From positions 160,553,501 to 160,617,500 of the forward strand of contig CM060833.1 of assembly GCA_030762175.1 (NCBI GenBank): DNA of 64,000 bases, given 5' to 3'. Origin of the DNA: Metallyticus violacea (taxonomy: Eukaryota > Arthropoda > Insecta > Mantodea > Metallyticidae). Below are positions 33,493 to 45,480 of this stretch, one piece after another. The position numbers were made by a program, and so were the translations under genes. Within the stretch, counting starts at the first letter, position 1. Each line of letters starts with the position of its first letter. The notes below the pieces were generated by a model. That model did not search any database and was not told the DNA's origin. It saw only the letters and a list, made by a program, of their open reading frames with translations.

Positions 33493-34674
33493 GAGGGCAG
33501 TTCAGAAAGTTCTTTGCCTGAGAAAGAAAACAAAAATTTTGACCCAACTTTTTTTATTTTTCATAACTCTATACACTTAGACCAACAATATTTTAGCTGC
33601 TTTATACCTTCAATATAAAATGATTTTTTTATCTCTGCTAAAAAGTATTTGTTTGAGCTATAATCTCCATATCTGAAGTAAATAACTATCCAGCAAGCCA
33701 TTTCTTCAAATTTGGGAATAGGTAAAAGTCTCTGGGAGTCAAATCTGGAAATATAGTGCATATTATAGCAGTTCAAATGTGCAGTTAATTGTCTGAATGG
33801 AAAAGAACTTTTTTCTTTAAAAAATGTGTAAGTTTGGCTTAATGGCATTTAACTGTTCCAGCAATGCTGCATAATATTCCCATTGATGGTTTACACTTTT
33901 TAGAAGTCCATCAATAGCATCCCTGAAGATAGTGGCCATCCTTTTCCTGCTGAAGGAACAAATTGGCCATCTTTGGAGCACTTTCACCCTCTTGTACCCA
34001 TTGTTTGGACTGCTGCTTTCTCTCAGGTGTGATGATGAATTCATGTGTTGTCTACTGTGATATAACGTTGCAAAAAGTTCATGTTCAAGCATGCCTGAGA
34101 AATGTTCATTCCAATGCACTTCTGATTGTTGGTTAGCAAATGCGGCATCCATGGTGTTACAAGTTTTCACACATGCAAATGCTCATGCAAAATGTTTCAG
34201 ACATTATCTATTAAGATCTTTGCAATATCTCATAACTTGATTCATCTATCCTGGAACATGGCATTGTAGATTTTTATAATGGTTGCAGTTTTTGTGTTAA
34301 TTGAACATCCTGAATATTTGTCATCAAAAATGGAAGAACAACAGTGTTTAAAATCAGCAATCCATTTCTTTAATGTAGAAAATGATAATGAAGAGTCTTT
34401 TAAAGTGGAATCCGATACTATTTTCATTTCGGTTTGGCATTATACCTTTTAAAACAAGGTATTTTTCACTGCACAACATTTAATTTTTTTCATTTTGCGG
34501 AAAAATCTGTGTTTTCTTTGCTGAACTGTAGCAACCAAACAAATAAAATCATGTAAATCATGTATATGAAAATGCACGGTGTGTCATCTAAAGGGTTGTA
34601 CTTGAGAGTTATTTTTGCTATTTGGTGCCGCCAGGACCACCTCTGTCAGGTTCAGAACTTCTTGAACTGCCCTC
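33493..34674 (-). mobile_element. Mariner transposon with both terminal inverted repeats, dead
   Basis: The ends gagggcagttcagaaagttc (33493) and its inverted partner gaacttcttgaactgccctc (ending 34674) are imperfect terminal inverted repeats, the latter reading gagggcagttcaagaagttc on the minus strand. The length of 1,182 bp suits a slightly shortened mariner. Minus-strand frames give FSTLKKWIADFK (HTH region), a VDNT-stop-IHHHT block in place of VDETWIHH, the WEYYAALLEQL block and the C-terminal YCWSKCIEL. The DNA-binding and catalytic parts lie in different frames, so no functional transposase remains. It sits inside FANCD2 intron 2 against the gene's direction. Confidence 0.85.
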
Positions 34675-34895
34675 CTATTGTAAATTAATACTTCATCTTT
34701 TATTTTGCTAATGCAGGTACTTATTTGAATGAACAATATTCTGTAACAATAAACGTCATAAAAACAGTAGCAATGACATACCTTGTTAAAAATTTATTAA
34801 ACAATAAACATATACTTGCCAATTCAAACAGCAGAGTGCATTAAAAAATCCATTTCCATTCAAAATGGAGATGCAAGGCCATTGATGGAGTTCAT

Positions 34896-35152
34896 CTTCG
34901 GTGGGTGGTATTGTTAAGGCATGGACTCATAATTCGAAGGTCTGGGGTTTGATTCCTCCCAAGACTATCCTCCCTGTCAGGTTTTTTCTTCTTTTTTTTT
35001 TTTCTTTCCATCATTGACGTATGGCAATGGATGTATGCTAAATTTAAACATTTTCTTCCCAAATCTTTTTCCCAATTTATATAATTTCATCTTATGTATC
35101 ATTGGTGTACACCACCTGTTATGCCTCGAATAGTGAAAATAGGTGTAAAACA
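34896..35152 (+). mobile_element. SINE family B copy
   Basis: The head ggtgggtggtattgttaagg and B box ggtttgattcc lead into a shortened body and an eroded tail (gcctcgaatagtgaaaatag). It is more diverged than the other copies. Confidence 0.75.
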
Positions 35153-35496
35153 TATTAAAAATAATAAATTGATAAGAATTTGTCTGTTAAAGAATAAAAA
35201 CTTGGTTATGTCTTTGTGAGGAAAAAATGTACTGAAACCTCTTCCACTATCATAGAATTTTTATATATACTTCAGAGTTAACTATTTCACCACAAGGCAA
35301 TACACCGATCAGAATAATTCCTTTGAGTCTCACAAGAATTTGGCAAGGACTTAACCAGCGAAGGATAATTTTTTTTCCATTCCTTTCTTTCCCACTGATT
35401 CTGAATAAGGATGTTAGCATGTTCATTGCAAGTACGACTGCAGTGTGCAGCTGCTATGAGTAATCAGTGAGTCTGCCTTGACCCTCTGATTATATA

Positions 35497-36045
35497 TTTC
35501 AGTAGTATTTAATGCCCTTTTTACTATTGAGATATCACAGGCTGTGAACACTTATGATACATGAGATGAACTAATAAGTTGGGAAAGGAATTTTATGTGG
35601 AAAGGATTTTTTTTTTTTTTTGGATGCTCTTTAACAGCTCAGGTCATCACCCATTTAACTCAGGGCATGAAACGGCCAACAAATTTTGCTCAGAGGCCTC
35701 TCTTTCAGGCTTGAGGTTCTTTTTCGTGCGGTAAATGTACGACACAGGACCCACGGCTTTACTTCCCTTCCGAAGGAAGCCATAGTTAGGATTTTTACGC
35801 CCCAAAAAAAATCCATCGGTCCTAGCCAGGTTCGAACCCGCAATCTTGGGTTTAGGAGGCAAGTATGGTAACCACTACACCACCAGGACCGACTGAAAGG
35901 AAATGTCCTGGGCCTGAGTTTGGGTACCTACTGGCATTTGTCACTTATGAGGACTGATGAAAATCTGGAAAAGAGGACAGTCCTGGTGAGACTTGAATGC
36001 CAAATCTCTTAATTCATTTTATGTTTTAACAATGTTGACCATCCA
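35497..36045 (-). mobile_element. SINE family B copy split by a SINE family A insertion
   Basis: The 3' end (tttaatgccctttttactat complement) is at 35497-35600 and the tRNA-like head side at 35902-36045, both minus strand. The family A element at 35607-35894 separates them, so the B copy is the older one. Confidence 0.8.
35607..35894 (-). mobile_element. SINE family A copy nested in SINE family B
   Basis: The minus strand carries the complete head (GTCGGTCCTGGTGGTGTAGT, B box GGTTCGAACCTGG near 35830), the body and an A-rich tail at 35607-35621. Short direct repeats gaaagga at 35600-35606 and 35895-35901 flank it. It resembles the 9.3 kb copy closely, so the insertion is comparatively young. 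Confidence 0.9.
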
Positions 36046-36506
36046 CTAGAGATTGCAGTGCTTTTGTCCAATGACTTACACTTTTTTTATCCACTATCAG
36101 CTCAACATATACTTCTTATTTCTCTTTAAATACTAATTGGTCTCATTTATAAATATGTATTACTTAAGAGACTCCATTTGGAAAATTAACTGCATCCTGC
36201 TACCTAGCACAAAAAAATCACTACATTAAAGAATTCATATGCTCAATTATAAATGAAAATGTATTTTTGCAAGGTAAACTGTAGCTATAAGTGCAGGTAT
36301 GCACTGATATTCGATAATAAAACAGTGTTGCAAAGTGACTTGACTCCATGCTCTCCATAGTGATTCTACCCTGAGCTTCTAAACCATATTGCCATTAACA
36401 TTTTCAGTATGCTAATTATTCTTTTATATGTCAACCTTTGCATAATTTTCATTAGTTTGAGCTGGATATTGGGAGAAAAACATTTTCTGAATATATCCTT
36501 TTTCAG

Positions 36507-36646
36507 ACATCAACAGATAGTGAAGCTATTAGAGGACAGGTGCAGGACAGCTTAGTACGTCTTTTATTGCAGATAGAGTGCCTACAGCCCAAAGTCATTG
36601 AAATGCTTTTGGAAAAACTAGCAGAGTTTTTACTTAATGAGTCAGA
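36507..36646 (+). CDS. FANCD2: FANCD2 coding exon 3 (residues 145-190 plus two bases)
   Basis: The acceptor is ttttcag at 36506. It reads TSTDSEAIRGQVQDSLVRLL, then LQIECLQPKVIEMLLEKLAE and FLLNES. This corresponds to the vertebrate segment with [20 protein letters not shown] and FEKLPEYFFEN. The Leu-rich pattern fits a helical pair of the N-terminal solenoid. It ends in phase 2 with GA|gtgagt, a full consensus donor, and the next exon adds T to complete Asp. It begins in phase 0, matching exon 2. Confidence 0.95.
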
Positions 36647-37149
36647 GTGAGTATTTGGTAGTTTATAATTTCCATTGTTTAAAAGAAAACGTGTGACTGT
36701 GTTAATAAGTAAATATTTATATTACAGAAAATGTGATTTTGAGATAATTACATAGTAACTTTTAAGTTTTTTTTCCCATAATGTTTATTGTTAAAGTCAA
36801 ACTGTTCATAGTTATGATATTTACATAAGTTATATTTATATAATAAGCATAACTTAAGATGGTTTAAGGATAGCCTGCAAACAAGAATGTAGAGAGGAAA
36901 AAGGGGGAGGGATGGCAAGTCTAAGATGGGTGACATAATGAACATTGAGAATATTCATAGCAAATAACCTACTCTACTGTACAAATCAAGAACATGAAAA
37001 AGGAATTGCAGAACATCACATTTGAAACCTTGATTACTTAAGGAATTTATTTTAAAGAATGAATATTAGAAAAAGAGCTCTGAAGAGTGAACTGGTAAAG
37101 CTGAATGAAATTAATTTTTTGACTGTTGTTATTGATCTAATGTGGAGGA

Positions 37150-38625
37150 TTTTGATCCATCAATTTTTCCCTGGCCAGCCAATATAATTTGTGTATTTTC
37201 CCGTCAGGTGCAGCTTTCCTCAGTTCTGTGCATTCCAATAAATGTTCTTCATTTAGAATCTTGTCAATATTGCAGATCTTACATGTGTTATCATTCATAA
37301 AACCAAATCTGTGCAGATGTTCTGCCAGACAATCATATCCAGTTGTAATTTACATTTAATCCACAGGGCTCTATTGGTTTTGAATATAGCACTGCCCCCC
37401 TTTTGGCCAGAAAGTCTGCATTCTCGTTACCTATCACTCCCACATGTGCTGGTATCCACAGTAGTATTATTTGTTGAAATTTTGTTTGGAGTAATCTATA
37501 ATAAGATCTCACATCCCTTACATTGTAAGATTCATATGAACTATCATATCGCTCTATAGCTTGTATAGCTGAAGCTGAATCTGTAAGAATCACTACTTTA
37601 TTTTCTTTTATATTAGTCCTATGGTATATCTGTTCCAACGCTCATATTGCCACCATTTCACCCTCATAACTTGTGGATTGTCTAGGCAGTGTAAAATAAT
37701 GCGAGAAATATTTACAATATACACCACCTCCAACATTATTTCTCTGTTTGTCTGCAGATCTATCTGTGTAATTTCTAAGCCACTCTGTTTCGGGGAATTG
37801 GTTGTGTAAATGTTCAAGTGCTATAGTTCTGCATACCTCTGTTGAGTCTTCTTGTTTATTTAATTGTTCTGTCAGCTGCTGACATATAGTTAGCTAGTTT
37901 ACTTTTCACATCCTCTATTAATCTTGGCATTTGGTGAACTGTTGAATATTGTCTTCTAAATGCAGCCTGTTTGTCTGCTAATAAGTTGTTTGTTTCAGGT
38001 AATATATTAACCTATTAACTACCATTTTATGTGCTATTTTTGCCAGAATTGAGGTCAATGATATAGGTCTATAACTTTTTGTTTCATTTGTAGTTTTTCC
38101 TGGTTTTAAAATTGGTATTACTAATGCTTTGCACCAGCTTGATGGCACATTCTCTTGTTCAAACCATATTTTATTAACAATTTCCAATGATATCTTTTTT
38201 TGCTCTTATTCTAAGATTCTTAATGTACTTAGGATGTATAAGGTCTGGTCCTGGTTGCTTTTTATTTTTTAGTGTTTTCACTGCCTGTTCTAATTCTTCC
38301 AATTGGAACTTCGAATCCAGAGATACTGTTTGCATTTTTTCTATTTCTATCGTGTTGAATTTTTTTAATGTTCTATTATCTTTTGTCAGATGTTTTCCTA
38401 GTGTATTAACTTTCTTATAATGTTGTTTAAATTCATTAGCTATATCTTTGTTAATGTACATGTGTTTATTACCTTTTTTAATATATATACTTTTATTACT
38501 ATTGTCATACTTTCCGCTAACAATAGTAATAAAAGTTTTTTGACTAAAAGCATGTAATGAATTCAGGAAAGGACGTGGAGTGTCGTGCAGTAATCTGCAA
38601 CTATTACAAACCAACTGAACTCAGT
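37150..38625 (-). pseudogene. LINE with RNase H domain, RT palm deleted
   Basis: Going downward on the minus strand: LEELEQAVKTLKNKKQPGPD (38260-38320), PSSWCKALVIPILKPGKTTN and YRPISLTSILAKIAHKMVVN (38000-38140), then NNLLADKQAAFRRQYST (37930-37980). The reading then jumps to RNase H: TDRSADKQRNNVGGGVY (near 37740), YEGEMVAI (37660), VVILTDSASAIQAIERY (37560) and LLWIPAHVGVIGNENADFLA (37400-37460). A CKICNIDKILNEEHLLEC tail closes at 37200-37300. The whole FADD-containing palm is missing, so this is an internally deleted I/R1-type (RNase H-bearing) LINE. A shorter copy of its end lies at 12.7 kb. Confidence 0.85.
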
Positions 38626-38629
38626 GTGA

Positions 38630-39540
38630 AGGGTGTAGTACCAATGTGACATGGAAGAGAATCTGTATTTTGTGTGATGCAAGAAAGGTTACAAATTAAC
38701 TGTGAAGCTAAAAGAAAACCAATTGCTGCAGATAAAGGATTATTCAAATCTAAAATAAATCCCTTAGGAATTTATCATTAAGTAGGTGCACTATTGTTTC
38801 TACAATACTGTATATTTGCCTTCAAATCAGGTCTTCAAGGACTAGTATAGATTGGAAATTACAGAGAAGAGTTTGTTTTTTCCCATGTTATGTTTTGCAG
38901 TATTGGAACAAACTATGTGACATCGTGCGTGGTAATGTTTAATATTTTTAATACTGTTGCTTACATTTTTTACAAACATTTTTCTGTTATACCTTTGTTG
39001 AAATAACATATGATATGTTATTTGTTTAAAAAGTATTACTAAGCTATTGTAAATATCATTTTTATATAAAGGGAAAATTCTGTGGAAGCAAATGAAATTT
39101 AAAAGTTTTTACTAAAGATGCTAAATGAAAAAGATGAGGTAGAAAATGGTACATAGTAATAAACATGAAAATAATTCAGAACTAGGATATAGTCTGGCAG
39201 TTTTTCTCTTGATACAGTATCTATTCAGGCTTATTTATTGCCAATAGAATAAAATAAAAGGAATTAAAAATAGCCCCTGCATCCATACTTTACAAAAAAT
39301 CATTCTTATTGGATAAACGAAATAGCTATTAATATTTTTCTGAAATCCAAAAAAAAAAATATATATATATATGTATATATAGACAATTCTATTCTCTAGT
39401 AGAAGGAGTGCCAATGGTTAACTCTCACAGCAATTATCAAATTTTCATGTTGTGATTTATTCTCTCTTATCTGCTCTCCCCACCATGCACATACTGAATC
39501 AAATGACTCATTTGAAAGCTGCTATGGTCTATCTGGATGT
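38630..39540. other. No element seen
   Basis: AT-rich intronic sequence with an A run followed by an (AT)n tract at about 39350-39381. Confidence 0.4.
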
Positions 39541-39549
39541 TTCCTACAG

Positions 39550-40900
39550 TAAACTCCAAGAGAACTTGTATAAAGTGTGCTCTTGTAAGGTAACACAGTG
39601 CTGTAGAAAAAATGACAGCAATTAATTCATCTCTGTTCAAGTGCAAGATAAATGCCTTTGACGTGCTAAAAAGATCACCAGCTGAGGTTCATAGACAATT
39701 GTGTGAACTTTATAGACCAAACGTTATATGCAACAGTGTAGTCAAACATGGTGCAAGCTAATTTGCAGAAGACTAAATCATTGTGCACACGAATAATATA
39801 GTGACCATCTATCCCTACTGATGCTGAAAATAGAGAAAAGTGCTTGGCAAGCAATTGTTTAGAATTGATACTTCACAATTTCAAAATTGTCTCATTAGTT
39901 GACATAGATTTCCTGGTCTAAGCTGCACTAAAGTGTTACTCAGAGGCAGCGGTGGTGTTCGAAATGAATGAATAGTGTTTAACGCCCGTTTTTGCTACAG
40001 AGGCACCACAGGCGATGAATAGTTACGATACATGAGATGAAATGATATATTGGGAAAGGATTTAATTTTAAGGAAGGAATCGTTCCAGGCCTAAGTTTAG
40101 GGTACCTACCCGACATTTGCCATTTATGAGGACTGAGGAAAACCTGGAAAAAACCTCAATCAGGGAGGACGGTCCTGGCGGTATTTGAATCCAGACCTCT
40201 TGCTCACGAGTTCGTGCTTTAACGACCTCGGCCACCTGTGGCGGTGGTGGTGTTCAAGATAGATGTTAAAGCAGTTAACATCTGAGCACAAACTAAAAAC
40301 CTGGCAGTAGCATTGGCATTTCCCCATCAGCACCAGAATGAAAATAATCAGTTCCTTGACCATACTGTCACTGGGAATGAAACATAGGTATCTCATGTCA
40401 TGCTGTTTCGCAAATGGCAGAGCATAGTAAATTATCCATGAGAACCAAATTCAAGAGGACATTGTCTGCCAGAAAAATCATGCTGCTGTTCAGGAACTGA
40501 CAGTGGGTCCTTCTTAATTTCCTACCTAGAGGGCACATCAATGCTGACCAGTATAGTGGCACTTTGGAGAAGTTTTGGAGGGCAATACAAAAAAAAGAAT
40601 TGTGAAAAGCTGAGCACTGGCATTTGCTGTTGGGCAATAATGCACAGGCCATAGAGCTGTGTGCATGCAGGCTCTATCAAATATCCCCCAATCTCATTCC
40701 TAGTGACTTTCATAAGTGATTTCTGGCAGACCAACATTTTGACAAATGCACTGTAGTAAGGGTGGCAGTGACTTCCTGCTGTCAATTTTTGGCAGCAGAC
40801 TCATAAGATATGGGCAGACATAAGTCATTGCTACGCCATGATAATAGCCTTAAAAGGGTGATGTATATGTCAAAACTAGGTTAAATCATTGTATGTCAAA
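39550..40900 (+). pseudogene. Mariner-family transposase relic interrupted by SINE B
   Basis: The plus strand reads NAFDVLKRSPAEVHRQLCEL (39650-39700), the N-terminal mariner helix-turn-helix region, then VVKHGAS and IIVHTNN corresponding to the VRKWxxxFxxGRxxVHDE stretch. A SINE follows. Beyond it come LTSEHKLK (near 40280), DHTVTGNET-stop-VSHV (near 40355, where the family has VTGDETWVSH) and an ALWRSFGGQYKK block (near 40565). The first catalytic Asp is Asn and the Trp is a stop. Minus-strand frames at 40160-40785 are shadows. Confidence 0.7.
39968..40245 (-). mobile_element. SINE family B copy inserted in the mariner relic
   Basis: The complement of the tail (tagtgtttaacgcccgtttt) starts the element and the tRNA head complement (acgacctcggccacctgtgg) ends it. 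Near-identical flanks gtggtgttcgaaat (39952-39965) and gtggtgttcaagat (40247-40260) are the target duplication. Confidence 0.9.
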
Positions 40901-43425
40901 TCAAATAAATCTAGACTATACCATCTTGAATTTGGAAAATATTTTTCCTGGATATAAATATGAGTAAAGTAAATGCAATAACAAAATATTAATTCAATAA
41001 AATCAATAGAATCTCAGATATGATGCAAGGAAATTTATTTAATTTTTAAATAAATTATATTTTGTAATTGCCAAAATTCCATTATTTTCTTAGGCAGAAT
41101 CATGAAATATTATACAGAAGTTGCATTAAACTTTATAAAGACATAAATAGAGATTTTTCAGTTTTCATAAATATTTATGCAGTTATGCCCTTTTGGCCAT
41201 TCACTTAAAAAAAATTTAGCATTTGCCACTGCTTCAATATTAAATATTCAGGACTTTTCATGAAATGGAAATGGGGGGGGGGGGATTGAGATTGGTACTC
41301 TAGTTCATTTTTCACATTATAGTCTTTGAATATTGATGCAACAATTTAAGGTTGAAAAAACTGTTAGGTAGCTGAAATTCTTTATTTCATAATACTCTTA
41401 AAATATAGGCATTTCTTGTTCAGAAATTGCTATAGAAGGTTTAAATCTATACTGTCATCCACTGCTGCTGTAAACTGACAGAACTGGTCTTAAAGAGCAT
41501 GATGGAAGGTAATATGATATTGTCTTCTGTTTGTGGCCATAAAAAGGTACATTCACTATCCCCCTTTTATAATCTTGAAACTTGGCAAGAATGTCTGATT
41601 CTTCACATGGCAAAATGCACCCAACATACCACTAATTATCATCATTATTACAACATATTTCCCAACTTTAAAATTATCAGCATCTACTGAAATTTCAGTT
41701 TCACACTCCTGCTACATTTCCCTCTTTGTGAAATTACATTAGTTTCATTGTGTTTATTGGAAGATGTTTCTCGTACCAGAAATTGTTTTAGTATATTCCT
41801 TTGCCATATTCTTGGGCATGTACCAGCTCTTCATCACTTTCTTGTAGAAGAAATTAATACCTAAAACATTGTCTGTAGCCCAACTATACAAATCTTGGGT
41901 TAAAATGTGATTAATCACTTCTACTTGTAGCCTAGCAAGTGTTCTGGGATAAGAGGATTAGATTTTGCTGTATAATGACGAGCTCTTAATTGATCTGTGG
42001 TCTTGCCAATTTTCTCACTGAAGTCTCCTACAGTAATTGCTACTGAATAATCATAAATCCACTGTTTGTATGTGACATTATCTTCTATGTCAAAATCATT
42101 TCATTCATAGGGTTCTTCAGAATGCTTTGGAGGTGTTCTTGGCCATGACAATTTGAACAGCTATGGAGCATACTGTATTTTCCAGGAGATATTTACAGTT
42201 TTTGTCACTGGCAAAGCTGCAACCAGTGGTCTAAGGATTCACAGGTATTGTCATCAAATATGCACCTGGGAAAGGGTGCCTGAAAGAGCATTTGATATTT
42301 CTTCGGTCTAGCATGTAAAAACTTCCTGTGGGCTTATATATTGTTCCAGAAGCTTTTATAGGACCATGGACAAATGCTCTGTGTAACAAGGCTAGATATT
42401 TCCTGACAGAAGGCTTGCCAAGAATCCTAAATCCATAAATAAACCAAATGAACAAAAATCTACCGAGCATTCTAGTGTCTGCCTTGACATTTTAGATTTT
42501 GGGATTAATGACTTTTCAATCTCGTATGCTTAGGGTTTTAATCTGATCCTTAAGCATCTTAATGATATTTTTAGGGTCAGTGTTAGTGAACATCTTTGGT
42601 GTTTTAAATATCACCTTAGTTCATAATATTTCCACTCTGGGTGCTATGGCAAGTTTGATGCCATCCCATGGCTCTGGTTGAGAAAATTTTTTCATCATCA
42701 ATTCTTTGGTCACATTATTTCATTATTTGCGCAGGAGATAATGAGTAGTAGTAGTAGTAAAAAAAAAAAAAAAAAAAAAAAAACCAACCTATAGGATCAC
42801 AGATACATAGAAGCCTCCCCCACCAACTATAAGGTTGGGGGGGGTTACCAAATTTCATATCTCTGAGATGTTTAATAAGAAAATTGACACTTTTTCTGGA
42901 AGATGAGTTATTCAGAATTTTAATTGAACTTCTGTAAATTTTCTTCTTAATTAAATGTTATACAGTTATAATAACTATTAATAACAGTGTTTCAATATGT
43001 TATACTACTCAAATTGAAATCATTTACATTTGTGACATATTTGATTTGACATGGAATGATCAAGAATCACTGTACCTGCTACAATAAATATTGCTCCTCT
43101 CATATTATGCCATTCAGTACCAACTTCTTGGATGTGCCTTAATACAAATGAAAACTCATTTTACATTTCACTAGCATTCATTATTATTTTGACACAATTA
43201 TCTGTTTGCTAAACCATTGAGCTGTTGACATATTATGAACTCCATTTTGAAGTCTACCAGCCAATAAGCAGATGGAATGATGTTCATTGCTAAGTATTGT
43301 TGTTTACATATTATGAATAGAGTAACAATGTCTCTGATTGCAATACTAAAAGAGTTGAATTAGTTTATGGTTTGATGTGAACAAAGGATTTCCAAAATAT
43401 GTATGTATGTTTTGTCTCGGTACAG

Positions 43426-43555
43426 TGATCAAGATAGCATCAGTGTGCCCTGGGTGCAAATGATACTGAATCAGATGCGGTTCTTGGACAGTATCGTTGA
43501 TGGAAAAACATTGAATGAGACACTCTTTGCTGTTCTGGAGACAGCCCCTGTTCCA
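43426..43555 (+). CDS. FANCD2: FANCD2 coding exon 4 (residues 191-234)
   Basis: The acceptor is cggtacag at 43425. After completing Asp191 it reads DQDSISVPWVQMILNQMRFL, then DSIVDGKTLNETLFAVLETA and PVP. The vertebrate counterpart carries [20 protein letters not shown]; the VDGK core is identical. The donor is CCA|gtaagc at 43556, phase 0. The in-frame bases before the acceptor (from 43403) belong to the intron. Confidence 0.95.
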
Positions 43556-44045
43556 GTAAGCCAAAATATTTTCTGTAATATTATCAATAAAAAATACTGT
43601 AACTAGGAAGCGTAATGTTATTGGCTACTTATTGGAGATTGTGTATGCATTTGTGCATGATTTGCTCATCATATTGGTCATTTTTATGGGCTTTAGAATT
43701 TGGATTTAATATATTTATATTGTACAGTGAATAAACTACCAAGCTCTAGTTATAAAACTTGTTTGCTCATACAATGTTTTGTCTCTGCTATTAAACATGT
43801 GTACAGCCTTACCTTGTAGAAGATACAAAACAGGCATTGTGTGGGGAAAATACATTCCAAATACATAATTAAATTTAGCCACCATAATATTTTTAATTTC
43901 ATTGCCAATATTTTCCTTTACATTCTAAAACCCCTACTTGCGCTAATTTTGGCAGTAATTAGTTGGCAAACATTCATATTTGCCAAAAGTTTTTGCTTGT
44001 TTCTTTACACTGAAACAGTGTATTCACATTTGTGCACTGTATTGT

Positions 44046-44131
44046 AAATTGCAATTCTACAAGAAGGCAGTTGAAAGTTATAAATAATAAATTGCAATTC
44101 TACAAGAAGGCAGTTGAAAGTTATAAATAAT
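44046..44131 (+). repeat. 43-bp perfect tandem duplication
   Basis: The unit starting aaattgcaattctacaagaa is repeated once without visible change (44046-44088 and 44089-44131). Confidence 0.9.
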
Positions 44132-44559
44132 GCACACACAAAACAAGCTAATTTGTATGTAAAATAATGTTTACATACAAAAATATGCTGCTCTAGAGTC
44201 AACTGTGCAACCAGTTTAAAAATGATATGGAATCAGAGGTAACATGTTCAAAGGTAGCATTCAAGGACATGACAAAGAGGAATATGGAGTTAAAATATGG
44301 GAGCTGCAGCTGCGAGGTACAGTTTTAGAAGGCAGCTTTTCTGCAAGACAAAAGGTAGTATTCTCTTTAGCGACTGTTGCCTTTACCCTAGCCTAAATTA
44401 ATTCTATAGGGTTGTACTGGGAATGACAGGAAGGTAAACAAATCATTTGGTGCCATTTTTTTCAGTGCTTTTTGATCTAGCTCATACTTTTTTTTTTCCT
44501 GTGTTTTGCATTGATTTACTTTTTCTATCAATTCTGCTCTCATTTCAGAAGAGTGGAAT

Positions 44560-44657
44560 ACTTATTGTATACCAACTAACTAGTCCTGAATATCTTGTTA
44601 TCAGTAATTTGTAGAGGGAAGTTATCTAGGATTTTAGAATGGTAGCTAGCATTATCC

Positions 44658-44713
<56 letters not shown>

Positions 44714-45480
44714 CCCTTCTAGAAAGTTTAAATACTTGTTAATGAACCAATTTTTGTAAGTGTCTGTATTCATTTCAGAATGATAGTCAACATATTTATT
44801 TCATGGTTTGAAACGGAAAACCCACTTGCCTTCGGGAATGAACCCTGATTGTAAGGAACCTGGATGACAAATTATATGTCTGTTGCATTTGTTACAGGAA
44901 TCTTGAGTCCATCTCTTCCCATTGAATCTTGCCATATCTTTTTCTTGCAATGTTCTGATTTACCCATGCCTCATCAAGATATAAAATGGAGTGCATATCT
45001 CCAGATGTCCTGAGCATGTGTATAGTTCTGAAAAATGTTATTCTTGCAGCCTTTCACCTTTTCAAGCAATAATTTATGTCCACCATTAGTTTTTGTATTT
45101 GAACTACAAATTTTTCAGTATTAATTCCATGGAAATAGAGGAATCCTTAAAATAAATTTTTTCTATCTTAATATGAACAAGCATTTTAATGGTGGGGTAA
45201 TTGCCATTGTCATATATTTCAATTATATTATGCAGCAAAGAACATCTTTTTCAAAGCCATCTAAATTGGAAATGCTTTTTTGCTTTGTGGCATGCTTTCC
45301 TGGAGATCTAAATAAAGATTAATAAATTTCCATGGTAGAAGTTTGACCCTCTTTCACAATGTGTGACACAGTATGCACACTCACGTTGCATGCTTTGGCC
45401 ATGAGTTCCTGGCTTTGTGAAAAATTTATCATGCACTTTCTCAGATGACAATCCCTTAAAAACAGTGTACACTTAAAAAA
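44560..45480 (-). pseudogene. DDE transposase (IS630/Tc1-like) relic carrying a microsatellite
   Basis: The minus strand reads YKNWFINKYLNFLEG, a run of Ile codons, then IMDNASYHSKILDNFPLQ (44576-44740). The xVxDNASYHxx block holds the second catalytic Asp of a DDE_3 transposase family. Upstream on the same strand, a DEAWVNQN-like box is broken near 44965 (degraded to stop-stop-GMGKSEHC in one frame), with KKKIWQDSMGRDGLK near 44920. The Ile run is the (ATC)n microsatellite at 44658-44713, which expanded inside the old gene. The relic is frameshifted throughout. Confidence 0.55.
44658..44713. repeat. (ATG/GAT)n microsatellite
   Basis: About 18 uninterrupted ATG triplets within the transposase relic. 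Confidence 0.97.

Larger units (their letters stand above)
31009..36506 (+). other. FANCD2 intron 2
   Basis: gtgagc...ttttcag, 5,498 bp. It holds the duplicated exon half and palindromes, a 97-bp tandem duplication, a SINE C-like repeat, a mariner with both ends, and nested SINEs A and B. 31,900-33,280 shows nothing recognisable. Confidence 0.9.
36647..43425 (+). other. FANCD2 intron 3
   Basis: gtgagt...tacag, 6,779 bp. It holds an antisense LINE, a mariner interrupted by a SINE, and from 40.95 to 43.4 kb no element I recognise apart from a 12-G run (41273-41284), a 25-A run (42759-42783) and an imperfect C/G hairpin near 42814-42846. Confidence 0.9.

Noticed and set aside
37311..37559. Plus-strand frames at 37.3-37.8 and 38.19-38.42 kb
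   Set aside because: Shadows of the RNase H-bearing LINE on the minus strand.
40160..40785. Minus-strand frames at 40.16-40.79 kb as genes
   Set aside because: They are antisense to the mariner relic and to SINE B.
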